Assembly (NCBI RefSeq): GCF_004136555.1
Contig: NZ_NOIT01000013.1
Coordinates: 1-64,000, forward strand
Source of the DNA: Kocuria carniphila
GTDB lineage: Bacteria; Actinomycetota; Actinomycetes; Actinomycetales; Micrococcaceae
Direction of reading: 5' to 3'
DNA: 64,000 nt
Shown here: piece by piece, positions 1-8,139 of the stretch
Position numbering within the stretch: the first letter of the stretch is position 1
Layout of the letters: each line of letters begins with the position of its first letter
Translations under genes and position numbers: made by a program
Notes under the pieces: model-generated
Told to the model about the DNA's origin: nothing
Database searches by the model: none
Seen by the model: only the letters and a program-made list of their open reading frames with translations

Positions 1-31
1 CACCCCAGGGAACTACGCGGACATTCTTACG

Positions 32-96
32 TGAGGCACCCGCTCCCGTTCCCGGACCTTTTAGCTGAGTCTCGTCGCCGAATATGAGGCACCCGC
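32..96 (+). repeat. 12-bp direct repeat upstream of esterase gene
   Basis: The 12-mer TGAGGCACCCGC occurs exactly at 32-43 and again at 85-96, just ahead of the esterase start at 118. A paired site this close to a start could be a regulator binding site, but the region upstream of position 1 is not visible and no function can be assigned. Confidence 0.4.
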
Positions 97-117
97 GAGT
101 CATGTCAGGATGGTCAC

Positions 118-762
118 ATGAGTGATACCCCGTTTGTGATCTGGAACAACGAGCCCGCCCAACGTGCCGACACCCCGCTCGTGGTGTTGTTCCACGGCTA
201 CGGATCCCACGAAGAGGACCTGATGGCCTTGATTCCGGCCCTCCTACCGGGAGCCACCTACGCTTCGGTGCGGGCTCCCCAGCGAGCGCAGATGGGCTAC
301 CAATGGTTCCCGTTGTCAGCGGACGCGAGTTTCTCGACCGAGGCCGTGGTGGACTCGGTTCGTCCCGTGGCGGAGTGGGTCGAGGAACAAGCCAAGAACC
401 ACTCACGCGTGTTCCTGCTCGGCTTCTCCCAGGGCATGGCGGTCGCCACGAGCGTGGCCCGGCACATTCCCGAAACCGTGGACGCCGTGGTCGGCCTGTC
501 CGGTTTTGTAGTGCCGATCGCCGACGACAACGCTCACGCGGACTTCTTCCGCGACGACTACCTCGTGGAGCACCCCCTGCAGATGTTCTGGGGCCGCGAT
601 CCCGAGGACCCGGTCATTCCGCAGGCCATGGTGGATGCAACGGCGGACTGGTGCGTTGATCATGCCGAGGTGACCAAGGTGCAGTACCGGGGAATCGGCC
701 ACGGAGTGTCCCCGCAGGAATTGGGGCACGTCAAGGAGTACCTGCAGCACGTGGTGCGGTGA
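118..762 (+). CDS. Phospholipase/carboxylesterase-type alpha/beta hydrolase
   Basis: A 214-residue cytoplasmic serine hydrolase of the short carboxylesterase family (YpfH-like, acyl-protein thioesterase fold). The oxyanion-hole HG is at 26-27 and the nucleophile elbow GFSQG at 102-106 makes Ser104 the likely nucleophile. Asp161 or Asp164 (GRDPEDPV) and His195 (GIGHGVSP) complete the triad. Length is normal for the family. There is no signal peptide. The ATG at 118 is the first good start; its ribosome binding site is weak. It is likely to cleave small acyl esters; the physiological substrate cannot be read from the sequence. It looks monocistronic. Confidence 0.85.
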   Translation: MSDTPFVIWNNEPAQRADTPLVVLFHGYGSHEEDLMALIPALLPGATYASVRAPQRAQMGYQWFPLSADASFSTEAVVDSVRPVAEWVEEQAKNHSRVFLLGFSQGMAVATSVARHIPETVDAVVGLSGFVVPIADDNAHADFFRDDYLVEHPLQMFWGRDPEDPVIPQAMVDATADWCVDHAEVTKVQYRGIGHGVSPQELGHVKEYLQHVVR

Positions 763-863
763 CGCCCACCGGTTCCACGTAACGGCTCCGCAGCGAGTCC
801 GATTGCTACGAAGCGTGACAGGCGGCGTGCCCTGAGGGGCATGCCGCACCTACATTGGGCGCC

Positions 864-1904
864 ATGACTGTTCAAACCACGGTGGAATCCAAGACTTCGC
901 CTGCGGCCGGAAACAAGAAACCCCCGGTGGCGTCCGCGCGCGGTGCCGTGGCGCTGACCGTGGGCCTCGTCGTGAGCTTGCTCGCTGGCACCGCCCAGGC
1001 ATTGCAATCCAGGGTCAACGGTGAGCTGGGACATGCCGTGAGTGATCCCTACGGGGCAGCGCTCGTCAGCTTTTCCTCCGCATTTCTGATCATCCTGGTC
1101 GTCACTATCGTGACTCCCGCCGGCCGCCGGGGTGCTTCTCGAATTCCCGCGGCGGTGAAGAGCGGCGAGGTTCCGTGGTGGTATCTCACCGCGGGTGTGC
1201 TGGGTGGCTTCATGATCGTCACGCAAGCGATGACCACGGTGGTCTTGGGCCTGTCCGTCTACATCCTGGGGCTCGTGTTCGGTAAGTCGGTCGGTTCGCT
1301 GATCGTCGATCGCTTTGGCGTGGGCCCGGGAGGCGTCAAGTACCTGACCAGCTACCGCGTGGTGGGGACCGCCATCATCATCGTGGCCGCCCTGGTGGCC
1401 ATGGCCCCGCGATTCGCGGCGACCGATCTGGCGGCATCACTGCCGCTGCTCATTCTTTTCGCCACGCTGTCCGTGCTGGCGGGTCTGGGAAACGCGATTA
1501 TGACCGCCTGGAACGCCGGCATCGGTGCCAAGGCAGGTACGCCCATCACACCCACGCTGACGAATTTCGCCGCGGGCACGCTCGCGCTCATCGTGACCGT
1601 GCTCATTGCGCGCGGAATCTCGGATCCCGGACCGTGGGTGTGGCCCGGTCAGTGGTGGCTCTACGCCGGAGGCATCTTGGGCATCATCCACGTGGCCGCG
1701 TCCAGTGTGCTGCCCAAGCACTTCGGCGTGCTGGAAACCAGCCTGGGCATGGTGGCGGGCATGCTGATTTCCGCACTCGTGCTGGACCTGATCGTGCCTA
1801 CACCCAATACCATCGTCACCCCGGTCACGATCATTGGAACGCTGGTGACGCTGCTGGGGCTGGTGGTCGTCACTCTTCCGTGGAAACCTCGCCCGCAGGG
1901 CTGA
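864..1904 (+). CDS. YdcZ-type (DUF606) DMT family transporter
   Basis: About 346 residues with roughly ten hydrophobic segments in two similar halves. The first half begins near residue 30 and the second after the polar loop near 145-165, as in fused DUF606/YdcZ inner-membrane proteins of the drug/metabolite transporter superfamily. Both halves carry the family-type pattern of a helix followed by ALVSF or TLTNFAAGTLAL. I prefer the ATG at 864 over the TTG at 855 because it gives a normal hydrophilic N-terminus (MTVQTTVES). The substrate is unknown. The 3' end overlaps the convergent S4-domain gene by 35 bp. Confidence 0.8.
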   Translation: MTVQTTVESKTSPAAGNKKPPVASARGAVALTVGLVVSLLAGTAQALQSRVNGELGHAVSDPYGAALVSFSSAFLIILVVTIVTPAGRRGASRIPAAVKSGEVPWWYLTAGVLGGFMIVTQAMTTVVLGLSVYILGLVFGKSVGSLIVDRFGVGPGGVKYLTSYRVVGTAIIIVAALVAMAPRFAATDLAASLPLLILFATLSVLAGLGNAIMTAWNAGIGAKAGTPITPTLTNFAAGTLALIVTVLIARGISDPGPWVWPGQWWLYAGGILGIIHVAASSVLPKHFGVLETSLGMVAGMLISALVLDLIVPTPNTIVTPVTIIGTLVTLLGLVVVTLPWKPRPQG

Positions 1905-2130
1905 CGATCTTCACCGCTGGGAGGTCTGCTCCCAGGACCTCAATGACATCGCCGTGGTGCAACTGAGCACCGCGGCGTTGTTCTTCCTTGCCGTTCACGA
2001 TCACTACGCCTTCGGCAATGAGCTCCTTGGCGTGGTTGCCGTCGTCGGCCAGATTGGCCAGTTTGAGCGCCTGACCCAAACGGATCATGTCATCGCGGAT
2101 GGGCAGTTCTTCGGTAATCTCTTCGCTCAT
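1870..2130 (-). CDS. RNA-binding S4 domain protein
   Basis: An 86-residue protein that is almost entirely one S4 domain (YbcJ/YaaA type). It reads IRLGQALKLANLADDGNHAKELIAEG, then VNGKEEQRRGAQLHHGDVIEV: the two helices plus beta-hairpin that bind structured RNA, as in ribosomal S4 and pseudouridine synthases. No catalytic domain is attached. A role in ribosome or tRNA metabolism is inferred from the family. Its ATG lies at 2130-2128 on the minus strand and interlocks with the ATG of the divergent cation transporter at 2129. Confidence 0.85.
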   Translation of the reverse strand: MSEEITEELPIRDDMIRLGQALKLANLADDGNHAKELIAEGVVIVNGKEEQRRGAQLHHGDVIEVLGADLPAVKIVSPAGEVSTEE

Positions 2131-2749
2131 GGGCCCATCCTCTCAGCTCGTCCGGTCACTGCGCATCACGGTTCTCGTGGTCGCGGCGTTGAACCTCAGT
2201 TATTTTTTCGTGGAAATGGGGGTTGCTCTGAGCATCGGCTCAGTGGCCCTGTTTGCGGACGGCGTGGACTTCCTAGAGGACGTGGCCATCAATCTGCTCA
2301 TTTTCATTGCGCTGGGCTGGACGGTACGGGCCCAGGCCGTCGCCGGACGGATCATGGCGATCATCATTCTGATCCCCGCGCTCGCGGCCGCCGTGCAATT
2401 GGTGCGTAAGGCCTTCGACCCGCAAGCCCCGGATCCGTTCCTGCTGGCAATCACCGCCGGGGGAGCGGCCGTGGTCAATCTCGTGTGTGCCCTGCTGCTG
2501 GCGCGCCATCGGAAACACGCCGGATCCATGGGAACCGCTGCGTTCCTGGCGGCCCGCAACGATGTGCTCATCAACATCGCGATCATCATGATGGGCGGGA
2601 TCACGGCACTGACCATGTCCGGCTGGCCGGACATCATTCTGGGACTGTTCATCGTGATTCTCACCTTCTCCGCGGCCCGTGAGGTCTGGGAAGCCGCGGA
2701 GGAGGAGAGCCTGGGAGCCAAGGCGCTCGCGGGTGAAGACATCGACTGA
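2129..2749 (+). CDS. Small CDF-like cation transporter
   Basis: About 206 residues with six predicted membrane helices. It resembles the membrane domain of cation diffusion facilitators: SIGSVALFADGVDFLEDVAIN corresponds to the metal-site helix 2 (Asp residues in DGVDFLED), and LAARNDVLINIAII matches the helix 5 region. The C-terminal cytoplasmic metal-sensing domain of full-length CDF proteins (about 300 residues) is missing, so this is a short form. The reading frame is open upstream to 2087, but the ATG at 2129 is preferred because earlier starts would run deep into the divergent S4 gene. The transported ion is not deducible. Confidence 0.75.
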   Translation: MGPSSQLVRSLRITVLVVAALNLSYFFVEMGVALSIGSVALFADGVDFLEDVAINLLIFIALGWTVRAQAVAGRIMAIIILIPALAAAVQLVRKAFDPQAPDPFLLAITAGGAAVVNLVCALLLARHRKHAGSMGTAAFLAARNDVLINIAIIMMGGITALTMSGWPDIILGLFIVILTFSAAREVWEAAEEESLGAKALAGEDID

Positions 2750-2877
2750 CCTCGTCAACGGAACCGCCCGTCGTCGCACGCAGCGTGATCGCAGAGTTGG
2801 TGCCGGCGAATCAACCCGTCCGAACCGCGAGGCCGGACCGAGCGGCGTCGGCGTGGAGAACGAACCGAAAAAATTAG

Positions 2878-2906
2878 TTGCATGTCCAATGGTTTGTCGT
2901 TAGATT
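2878..2906 (+). promoter_or_regulatory. Putative sigma-70-type promoter of mmsAB
   Basis: TTGCAT (2878-2883) and TAGATT (2901-2906) are separated by exactly 17 bp, 54 bp ahead of mmsA. The spacer contains CAATGGTTTGTC (2887-2898), a 12-mer found again ahead of galK at 14496, so a regulator may bind between the two promoter boxes. Confidence 0.5.
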
Positions 2907-2959
2907 ATCTGTGAGACACACGTCACAGCGCGACGCACCAACCATTCAGGAGAGCACCA

Positions 2960-4456
2960 ATGACTCAGGTTCCTCACTTCATTTCCGGCCGCCGCGTAGA
3001 AGGCACGTCCGGACGCTTCCAAGACGTCTACAACCCGGTCAAGGGTGAGGTAGCCGCTCAGGTTCCTCTGGCCTCGGTCGAGGAAGTAGAGAATGCGATC
3101 GATTCCTCGCAGCAGGCCTTCGCCAAGTGGTCCACCACCAATGCGCAGCGCCGCGGTCGAGTGTTGCTCAAGTGGGTGGATCTCATCAACGCGAACATGG
3201 ACGAGCTGGCCACGCTGCTCTCCAACGAGCACGGCAAGACCTTCCCGGATGCCAAGGGCGACATCCAGCGAGGTGTCGAGGTGGTCGAGTTCGCTGCAGG
3301 TGCACCCCATCTGCTCAAGGGTGAGTACTCGACCGCGGCGGGTACCGGGATCGACGTGCACTCGCTACGTCAGCCGCTCGGGGTGGTCGCGGGTATCACC
3401 CCGTTCAACTTCCCCGCCATGATCCCGCTGTGGAAGGCCGGCATTGCCCTGGCCGCCGGTAACACCTTTGTCCTCAAGCCCTCCGAGCGTGACCCATCCG
3501 TGCCCGTTCGCCTGGCCGAGCTGGCTCTTGAGGCCGGTATGCCCGAGGGCACCCTGAACGTGATCCACGGTGACAAGACCGCGGTGGACACTCTCATCGA
3601 AGATCCCCGCATCAAGGCCATCGGATTTGTCGGTTCCTCTCCGATCGCCCAGTCGATCTACATGGGAGCGGCCAAGCACAACAAGCGCGCGCAGTGCTTC
3701 GGCGGCGCCAAGAACCATATGGTGATCATGCCGGACGCGGATCTCGAGCAGGCTGCCGATGCCCTCATGGGTGCGGCATACGGTTCTGCCGGTGAGCGTT
3801 GCATGGCGATCTCCGTGGCCGTTCCCGTGGGTGAGGCCACCGCGGACAAGCTCGTGGAGTTGCTGCGCGAACGCATTGACAAGCTCACGTTGGGCCCGTC
3901 GCTGGATGAATCTTCCGACTTCGGTCCCGTGGTCGGCAAGGACGCCAAGGAGCGCATCGAGAACTACATCGGAATTGGTGTGGACGAGGGCGCTGAGCTG
4001 CTCGTGGACGGACGCGGTGCGACCGTTGACGGTCACCCCAACGGTTTCTGGGTCGGTGCCACGTTGTTCGACCGCGTGACCCCGGATATGCGCATCTACA
4101 AGGAAGAGATCTTCGGCCCGGTGCTGTGCATCGCCCGTGCCGCGGACTACCAGGAAGCCCTCCGACTGCCCAGCGAGCACGAATACGGCAACGGCGTGGC
4201 CATCTTCACTCGCGACGGTGACACGGCCCGTGACTTCACCACCCGTGTGGAGGTCGGCATGGTGGGTGTCAATGTCCCGATTCCCGTGCCGATTGCGTAC
4301 TACACCTTCGGCGGCTGGAAAGCCTCGGGCTTCGGCGATTTGAACCAGCACGGTACGGACGGTCTGAAGTTCTACACCAAGACCAAAACGGTCACCACGC
4401 GCTGGCCCTCGGGTGCCAAGGAAGGCGCCAGCTTCGTGATGCCCGAAGGTAGCTGA
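2960..4456 (+). CDS. mmsA: Methylmalonate-semialdehyde dehydrogenase (CoA-acylating)
   Basis: A 498-residue NAD-dependent aldehyde dehydrogenase. It converts (methyl)malonate semialdehyde to propionyl-CoA or acetyl-CoA in valine and inositol breakdown. Visible motifs are GITPFNFPAMIPLW (cofactor pocket), KPSERDPSVP, GFVGSSPIAQ and the catalytic cysteine Cys281 in GSAGERCMAISV. The ERCMA context and lack of the usual general-base Glu are typical of CoA-acylating MmsA. The ATG at 2960 follows CAGGAGAGCACCA. mmsB follows 41 bp downstream with its own ribosome binding site, so the two form an operon for 3-hydroxyisobutyrate oxidation. Confidence 0.95.
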   Translation: MTQVPHFISGRRVEGTSGRFQDVYNPVKGEVAAQVPLASVEEVENAIDSSQQAFAKWSTTNAQRRGRVLLKWVDLINANMDELATLLSNEHGKTFPDAKGDIQRGVEVVEFAAGAPHLLKGEYSTAAGTGIDVHSLRQPLGVVAGITPFNFPAMIPLWKAGIALAAGNTFVLKPSERDPSVPVRLAELALEAGMPEGTLNVIHGDKTAVDTLIEDPRIKAIGFVGSSPIAQSIYMGAAKHNKRAQCFGGAKNHMVIMPDADLEQAADALMGAAYGSAGERCMAISVAVPVGEATADKLVELLRERIDKLTLGPSLDESSDFGPVVGKDAKERIENYIGIGVDEGAELLVDGRGATVDGHPNGFWVGATLFDRVTPDMRIYKEEIFGPVLCIARAADYQEALRLPSEHEYGNGVAIFTRDGDTARDFTTRVEVGMVGVNVPIPVPIAYYTFGGWKASGFGDLNQHGTDGLKFYTKTKTVTTRWPSGAKEGASFVMPEGS

Positions 4457-4497
4457 CGTCATACCGAGTCCCTGATTTCCGAACTCGAAGGAGAGTC

Positions 4498-5433
4498 ATG
4501 AACACTTCACCGACAGCCACCCCGCCGCGCGTAGCGTTCCTGGGGTTGGGGCACATGGGCGGGCCGATGGCCGTGAACCTGGTTCAAGCGGGCGTCCCCG
4601 TGACCGGTTTCGACGTGGTCCCCGCTGCGCTCGATGTCGCTCGTGAAAACGGGATCACCGTGGCGGACAGCCCTCAGGAGGCCGTGCGGGACGCGCAGGT
4701 GGTCATCACCATGTTCCCCTCCGGCCAGCACGTGAAGGCCGCCTACACGGGTGCCGACGGCGCCGAGGGCCTTCTCGCCGCGGCCCCGGCCGGTGCCACT
4801 TTCCTGGATTGCTCGACCATCAACATCTCCGAGGCTCAGGAGGTGGCCACCCTGGCCAAGGAGGCCGGTTTCAAGGCTGCCGACGCCCCGGTCTCCGGCG
4901 GTGTGGTGGGTGCTCAGGCCGGAACTCTCGCGTTCATGGTGGGCGCACCGGACGACGTGTATCAGGAGATCTACCCCCTCCTGGACATCATGGGTGCCCG
5001 GATCGTGCACTGCGGTGACAACGGCATGGGACAGGCCGCGAAGATCTGCAACAACATGATCCTGGGGATCTCCATGGTGGCCGTCAGTGAGGCCTTCGTC
5101 CTCGCCGAGAAGCTCGGGTTGGAACATCAGGCCATGTACGACGTGGTCTCCAAGGCTTCCGGCCAGTGCTGGGCACTGACCACCAACTGCCCCGTGCCGG
5201 GGCCGGTTCCCACGAGCCCGGCCAACAACGACTACCAGCCCGGTTTCGGTGGTGCGCTGATGTCCAAAGACCTCAACCTGGCCGTGACCGCCATTGAGCA
5301 GACGGGCGTGGATGCCCAAATGGGTCAGTTGGCTGCGGAGATCTACAAGAAGTTCTCCGACGGTGAGGGTGCCCGACAGGACTTCTCCGGAATCATCAAC
5401 ACCATCCGTGAGGACAGCGGCAACGCGAAGTAG
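4498..5433 (+). CDS. mmsB: 3-hydroxyisobutyrate dehydrogenase
   Basis: A 311-residue NAD-dependent beta-hydroxyacid dehydrogenase. The N-terminal Rossmann glycine motif GLGHMGGPMA is at 16-25, the substrate-binding segment DAPVSGGVVGAQAGTL near 128-143, and the catalytic lysine Lys182 in AAKICNNMIL. It oxidises 3-hydroxyisobutyrate to methylmalonate semialdehyde, the substrate of the MmsA encoded immediately upstream. Gene order mmsA-mmsB is the same as in many actinobacteria and pseudomonads. The ATG is 5 bp after GAAGGAGAG. A strong hairpin follows at 5447. Confidence 0.95.
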   Translation: MNTSPTATPPRVAFLGLGHMGGPMAVNLVQAGVPVTGFDVVPAALDVARENGITVADSPQEAVRDAQVVITMFPSGQHVKAAYTGADGAEGLLAAAPAGATFLDCSTINISEAQEVATLAKEAGFKAADAPVSGGVVGAQAGTLAFMVGAPDDVYQEIYPLLDIMGARIVHCGDNGMGQAAKICNNMILGISMVAVSEAFVLAEKLGLEHQAMYDVVSKASGQCWALTTNCPVPGPVPTSPANNDYQPGFGGALMSKDLNLAVTAIEQTGVDAQMGQLAAEIYKKFSDGEGARQDFSGIINTIREDSGNAK

Positions 5434-5446
5434 CGTCCCAACAGAA

Positions 5447-5486
5447 CTCGTGCCCCGTCTCCGATCTCCCGGAGGCGGGGCACGAG
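5447..5486 (+). terminator. Hairpin terminator after mmsB
   Basis: A 16-bp stem (CTCGTGCCCC... pairing with ...GGGGCACGAG, one G-T pair) surrounds a small loop and is followed by TCTTG. It lies between mmsB and the convergent MarR gene, so it may serve both directions. Confidence 0.7.
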
Positions 5487-5587
5487 TCTTGCCTGGCTCC
5501 CAGCGTCATGACTGAGTGGCGGAAACGACCGAGAATCCGGACCCTACGCGGCCAGTTGTTTCGGGCCGGATGTACCGGATTCAGTGC

Positions 5588-6115
5588 TCACGGGGCAGTT
5601 GGCGAGTCCTCGAAGTCCCCGGAACGGGCGCGGAAGCGACTCAGAATGCTGATCAACGAGTCCACCTCGTCGGGCTCGAAACCTGTTTGCAGGAATAACT
5701 CCTGGTTCAAGGCCGCCGTGGCCTCGGCCGCGATCTTTTTCCCCTTGGCGGTCAGCACGATGGTCATGGCCCGACGGTCCGTCTTGAGGGGCTCGCGCTT
5801 GACCAGGCCGGCGTCCTCCAGTCGATCCACCGCATTGGTCACCGACGTCGGGTGAACCTGCAGCAGGGCGCTGGCGCGCTTCATGAGCATCTGCTGTTCC
5901 CGCGTGAAGCTGAGCAGGGCAATGAGCTCGTAGCGGGCGAAGGTCAGTTTGAAGGGCTTGAGTACCTGCTCGGCCTCTGCCAGCAGGATCTGCTGGACCC
6001 GCATGATGGCCGTGACGGCAGCCATGGGACCCGAGGCATCTTCCCAGCCATTGCGCACCCAGTTGCGCTGGGCTTCCGCAATCGGATCTTTCGTGAGCGT
6101 ACGACTATTGGACAT
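5588..6115 (-). CDS. MarR family transcriptional regulator
   Basis: A 175-residue winged-helix repressor-type protein. The core around residues 60-125 reads FARYELIALLSFTREQQMLMKRASALLQVHPTSVTNAVDRLEDAGLVKREP, which is the MarR recognition helix and wing. It is followed by DRRAMTIVLTAKGKKIAAEA. It sits between mmsAB and an acyl-CoA ligase, so a role in controlling branched-chain or aromatic acid catabolism is a reasonable inference. Its first codons overlap a tandem TCCAATG-TCCAAT sequence (6104-6118, minus strand) that resembles part of the mmsA promoter spacer. The effector is unknown. Confidence 0.9.
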   Translation of the reverse strand: MSNSRTLTKDPIAEAQRNWVRNGWEDASGPMAAVTAIMRVQQILLAEAEQVLKPFKLTFARYELIALLSFTREQQMLMKRASALLQVHPTSVTNAVDRLEDAGLVKREPLKTDRRAMTIVLTAKGKKIAAEATAALNQELFLQTGFEPDEVDSLISILSRFRARSGDFEDSPTAP

Positions 6116-6164
6116 TGGACCATTCTATTCCGGGGGTTGGGGGAACTCTGACCGGGGGAGGAGC

Positions 6165-6198
6165 AACGGCCGGTGTCATATCTGCGCCACCGGCCGTT
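6165..6198 (-). terminator. Hairpin downstream of acyl-CoA synthetase gene
   Basis: A perfect 11-bp inverted repeat (AACGGCCGGTG / CACCGGCCGTT) with a 12-nt loop begins 10 bp beyond the stop of the acyl-CoA synthetase gene. There is no clear T-run, so termination is inferred from position and stem strength. Confidence 0.5.
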
Positions 6199-6207
6199 GA
6201 AGGAGCT

Positions 6208-7956
6208 CTAGCGCTTGAGCGTCAGGTCTTCCTCACGGAATTCCGTGCCGTAGCCCTCCGGCGCCTCACCCGATTCGGACCGTTGTTCCTCCGCCTTCCG
6301 GAGCTCCACACGCCGAATCTTGCCGGAGATCGTCTTGGGCAGTTCCAAGAACTCGATCCGGCGGATGCGCTTGTACGGAGGCAACTTGCTCAGGCAGAAC
6401 TGCAGGATTTCCGTGGCAGTCTCCGCGGTGGGCTCGTACCCCGAACTCAAGGTCACGAAGGCCTTGGGGATGGCCAACCGCAGCTCGTCGGGGGTCGGCA
6501 CAATGGCCGCTTCCATGACCGCCGGGTGCTCGACCAGAACCGATTCCAACTCGAACGGCGAGACCTTGTAGTCACTGGACTTGAACACGTCATCCGCGCG
6601 GCCCACGTAGGTGAAGATGCCGTTCTCGTCACGGGAGACCACGTCACCGGTGTGATAGAGACCGTTGCGGAACACATCATCGGTCTTGGCCTTGTCGCCG
6701 TAGTAGCCGCGCATCAGACCCACCGGGCGGGGGTCCAGACGCAGACAGAGTTCTCCCTCGTCCGCTTCCTCATCGGTCATCGGATCGATGAGCACCACAT
6801 CGAAACCGGGAAGCGGTACGCCCATGGAGCCAATCACGATGCGGCGTCCGGGGGTGTTGGCCACCTGCAGGGAGGATTCCGTCTGGCCGAAGCCGTCGCG
6901 AATCGTGCAACCCCAGGCCCGGTTGACCTGCTCGATGACCTCGGCGTTGAGTGGCTCACCAGCCGACACGGTCTTCTGGGGTGCAGTCTGCAACAGGCTC
7001 AGATCTGCCTTGATGAGCATGCGCCACACGGTGGGCGGTGCGCACAGGCTGGTCACGCCGATCTTGTCCATCACGCTCATGAGCGCGGCGGCGTCGAACT
7101 TGCGGAAGTTGTACACGAAGATGGTGGCCTCGGCGATCCAGGGAGCAAAGAAGTTGGACCACGCGTGCTTGGCCCAACCCGGCGAGGCCACGTTGAGGTG
7201 GATGTCGCCGGGTTCCAGTCCGATCCAGTACATGGTGGACAGGTGCCCCACGGGGTAGGAGGTGTGCGTGTGCTCCACGAGTTTGGGCTTAGACGTGGTG
7301 CCGGAGGTGAAATAGAGCAGTAGGGTCTCATCCGCACCGGTGGGGGAGTCCTGGCTCAGTTCGGGGGAGGCGTCGTAGGCCTCATTGTAGTTGATGACGG
7401 TGCGGCCACCGGCTTGCGGCTCCTTGACCTGGTCGGCCGGGGTGTAGACGCCGGGCACATAGATCACGGTGTAGTCGCCGTCCACCGGGGCGAACTTGGG
7501 GGCGTCCTGCATACCCACGATGGCCCACTTGGCTTCGGCGCGGGTCACCCGGTCCTCGAGGTCTGCGGGTCCCATTTGTGTGGTGGTGGGAACCATGACG
7601 GCCTCGAGCTTGATGCAGGCGAGCATCGACTCCCACAGTTCCACCTGGTTGTTGAGCATGAGAATGACGCGGTCACCGCGCTGCACGCCCTGCTCCCGCA
7701 GCCAGTTGGCCACCTTGTTCGAGTCGCGGCCGAGCTCGCCGAAGGTCCGGCGCAACTCTGAGCCGTCCTCTTCGAGAATGATCAGCGCATCCTGGTCCTT
7801 GCGCTCGGGGGATGCTGCAACCTGGTCGAACCAGTCGAAACCGAAGTTGAAGTGGTCGAAGCGAGGCCACACAAATTCCTCGCGGGCACGCTCCCAGTCC
7901 TGTTGGAGTGACACCAGGTGGTCACGGGCGGTGCGAAATTCGTTCGTCACGGTCAT
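6208..7956 (-). CDS. AMP-forming acyl-CoA synthetase
   Basis: A 582-residue ANL-superfamily ligase. It activates a carboxylic acid to acyl-AMP and then acyl-CoA. The phosphate-binding loop is YFTSGTTSKPK (215-225). The adenylate motif is DGFGQTESS, the hinge region GRADDVFKSSDYKVSPFELESVL, and the C-terminal catalytic lysine lies in LPKTISGKIRRVELR. Overall form is closest to medium-chain or benzoate-type acyl-CoA ligases. It is divergent from the acyl-CoA dehydrogenase at 8140, and the two probably feed one acid-degradation pathway. The acid substrate cannot be named. Start: ATG at 7956-7954, preceded on its strand by AGGAGGCCTCGAAAGCC, a clear ribosome binding site. Confidence 0.9.
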   Translation of the reverse strand: MTVTNEFRTARDHLVSLQQDWERAREEFVWPRFDHFNFGFDWFDQVAASPERKDQDALIILEEDGSELRRTFGELGRDSNKVANWLREQGVQRGDRVILMLNNQVELWESMLACIKLEAVMVPTTTQMGPADLEDRVTRAEAKWAIVGMQDAPKFAPVDGDYTVIYVPGVYTPADQVKEPQAGGRTVINYNEAYDASPELSQDSPTGADETLLLYFTSGTTSKPKLVEHTHTSYPVGHLSTMYWIGLEPGDIHLNVASPGWAKHAWSNFFAPWIAEATIFVYNFRKFDAAALMSVMDKIGVTSLCAPPTVWRMLIKADLSLLQTAPQKTVSAGEPLNAEVIEQVNRAWGCTIRDGFGQTESSLQVANTPGRRIVIGSMGVPLPGFDVVLIDPMTDEEADEGELCLRLDPRPVGLMRGYYGDKAKTDDVFRNGLYHTGDVVSRDENGIFTYVGRADDVFKSSDYKVSPFELESVLVEHPAVMEAAIVPTPDELRLAIPKAFVTLSSGYEPTAETATEILQFCLSKLPPYKRIRRIEFLELPKTISGKIRRVELRKAEEQRSESGEAPEGYGTEFREEDLTLKR

Positions 7957-8072
7957 GGCTTTCGAGGCCTCCTAGATATGCGGTCGTGATCCTGACGTGC
8001 CGTGCTCACCAGGTGGCGGCAACGGCTCTGAAGAGTCCGTTGGCAAGAAAGTGTGACTCACGACACCACAAA

Positions 8073-8078
8073 TATACT
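8073..8078 (+). promoter_or_regulatory. Possible -10 box ahead of acyl-CoA dehydrogenase
   Basis: TATACT at 8073-8078 is a near-perfect -10 hexamer in an AT-rich island 62 bp before the dehydrogenase ATG; TGTGAC at 8052 is a weak -35 candidate. Two similar words, CTTGGAAGG and GTTGGAAAG, follow at 8077 and 8090 and could be operator half-sites. Confidence 0.35.
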
Positions 8079-8139
8079 TGGAAGGCCTATAGTTGGAAAG
8101 ACCACAATCGGAATACCGAGAAATTTGAGGACCACGATC

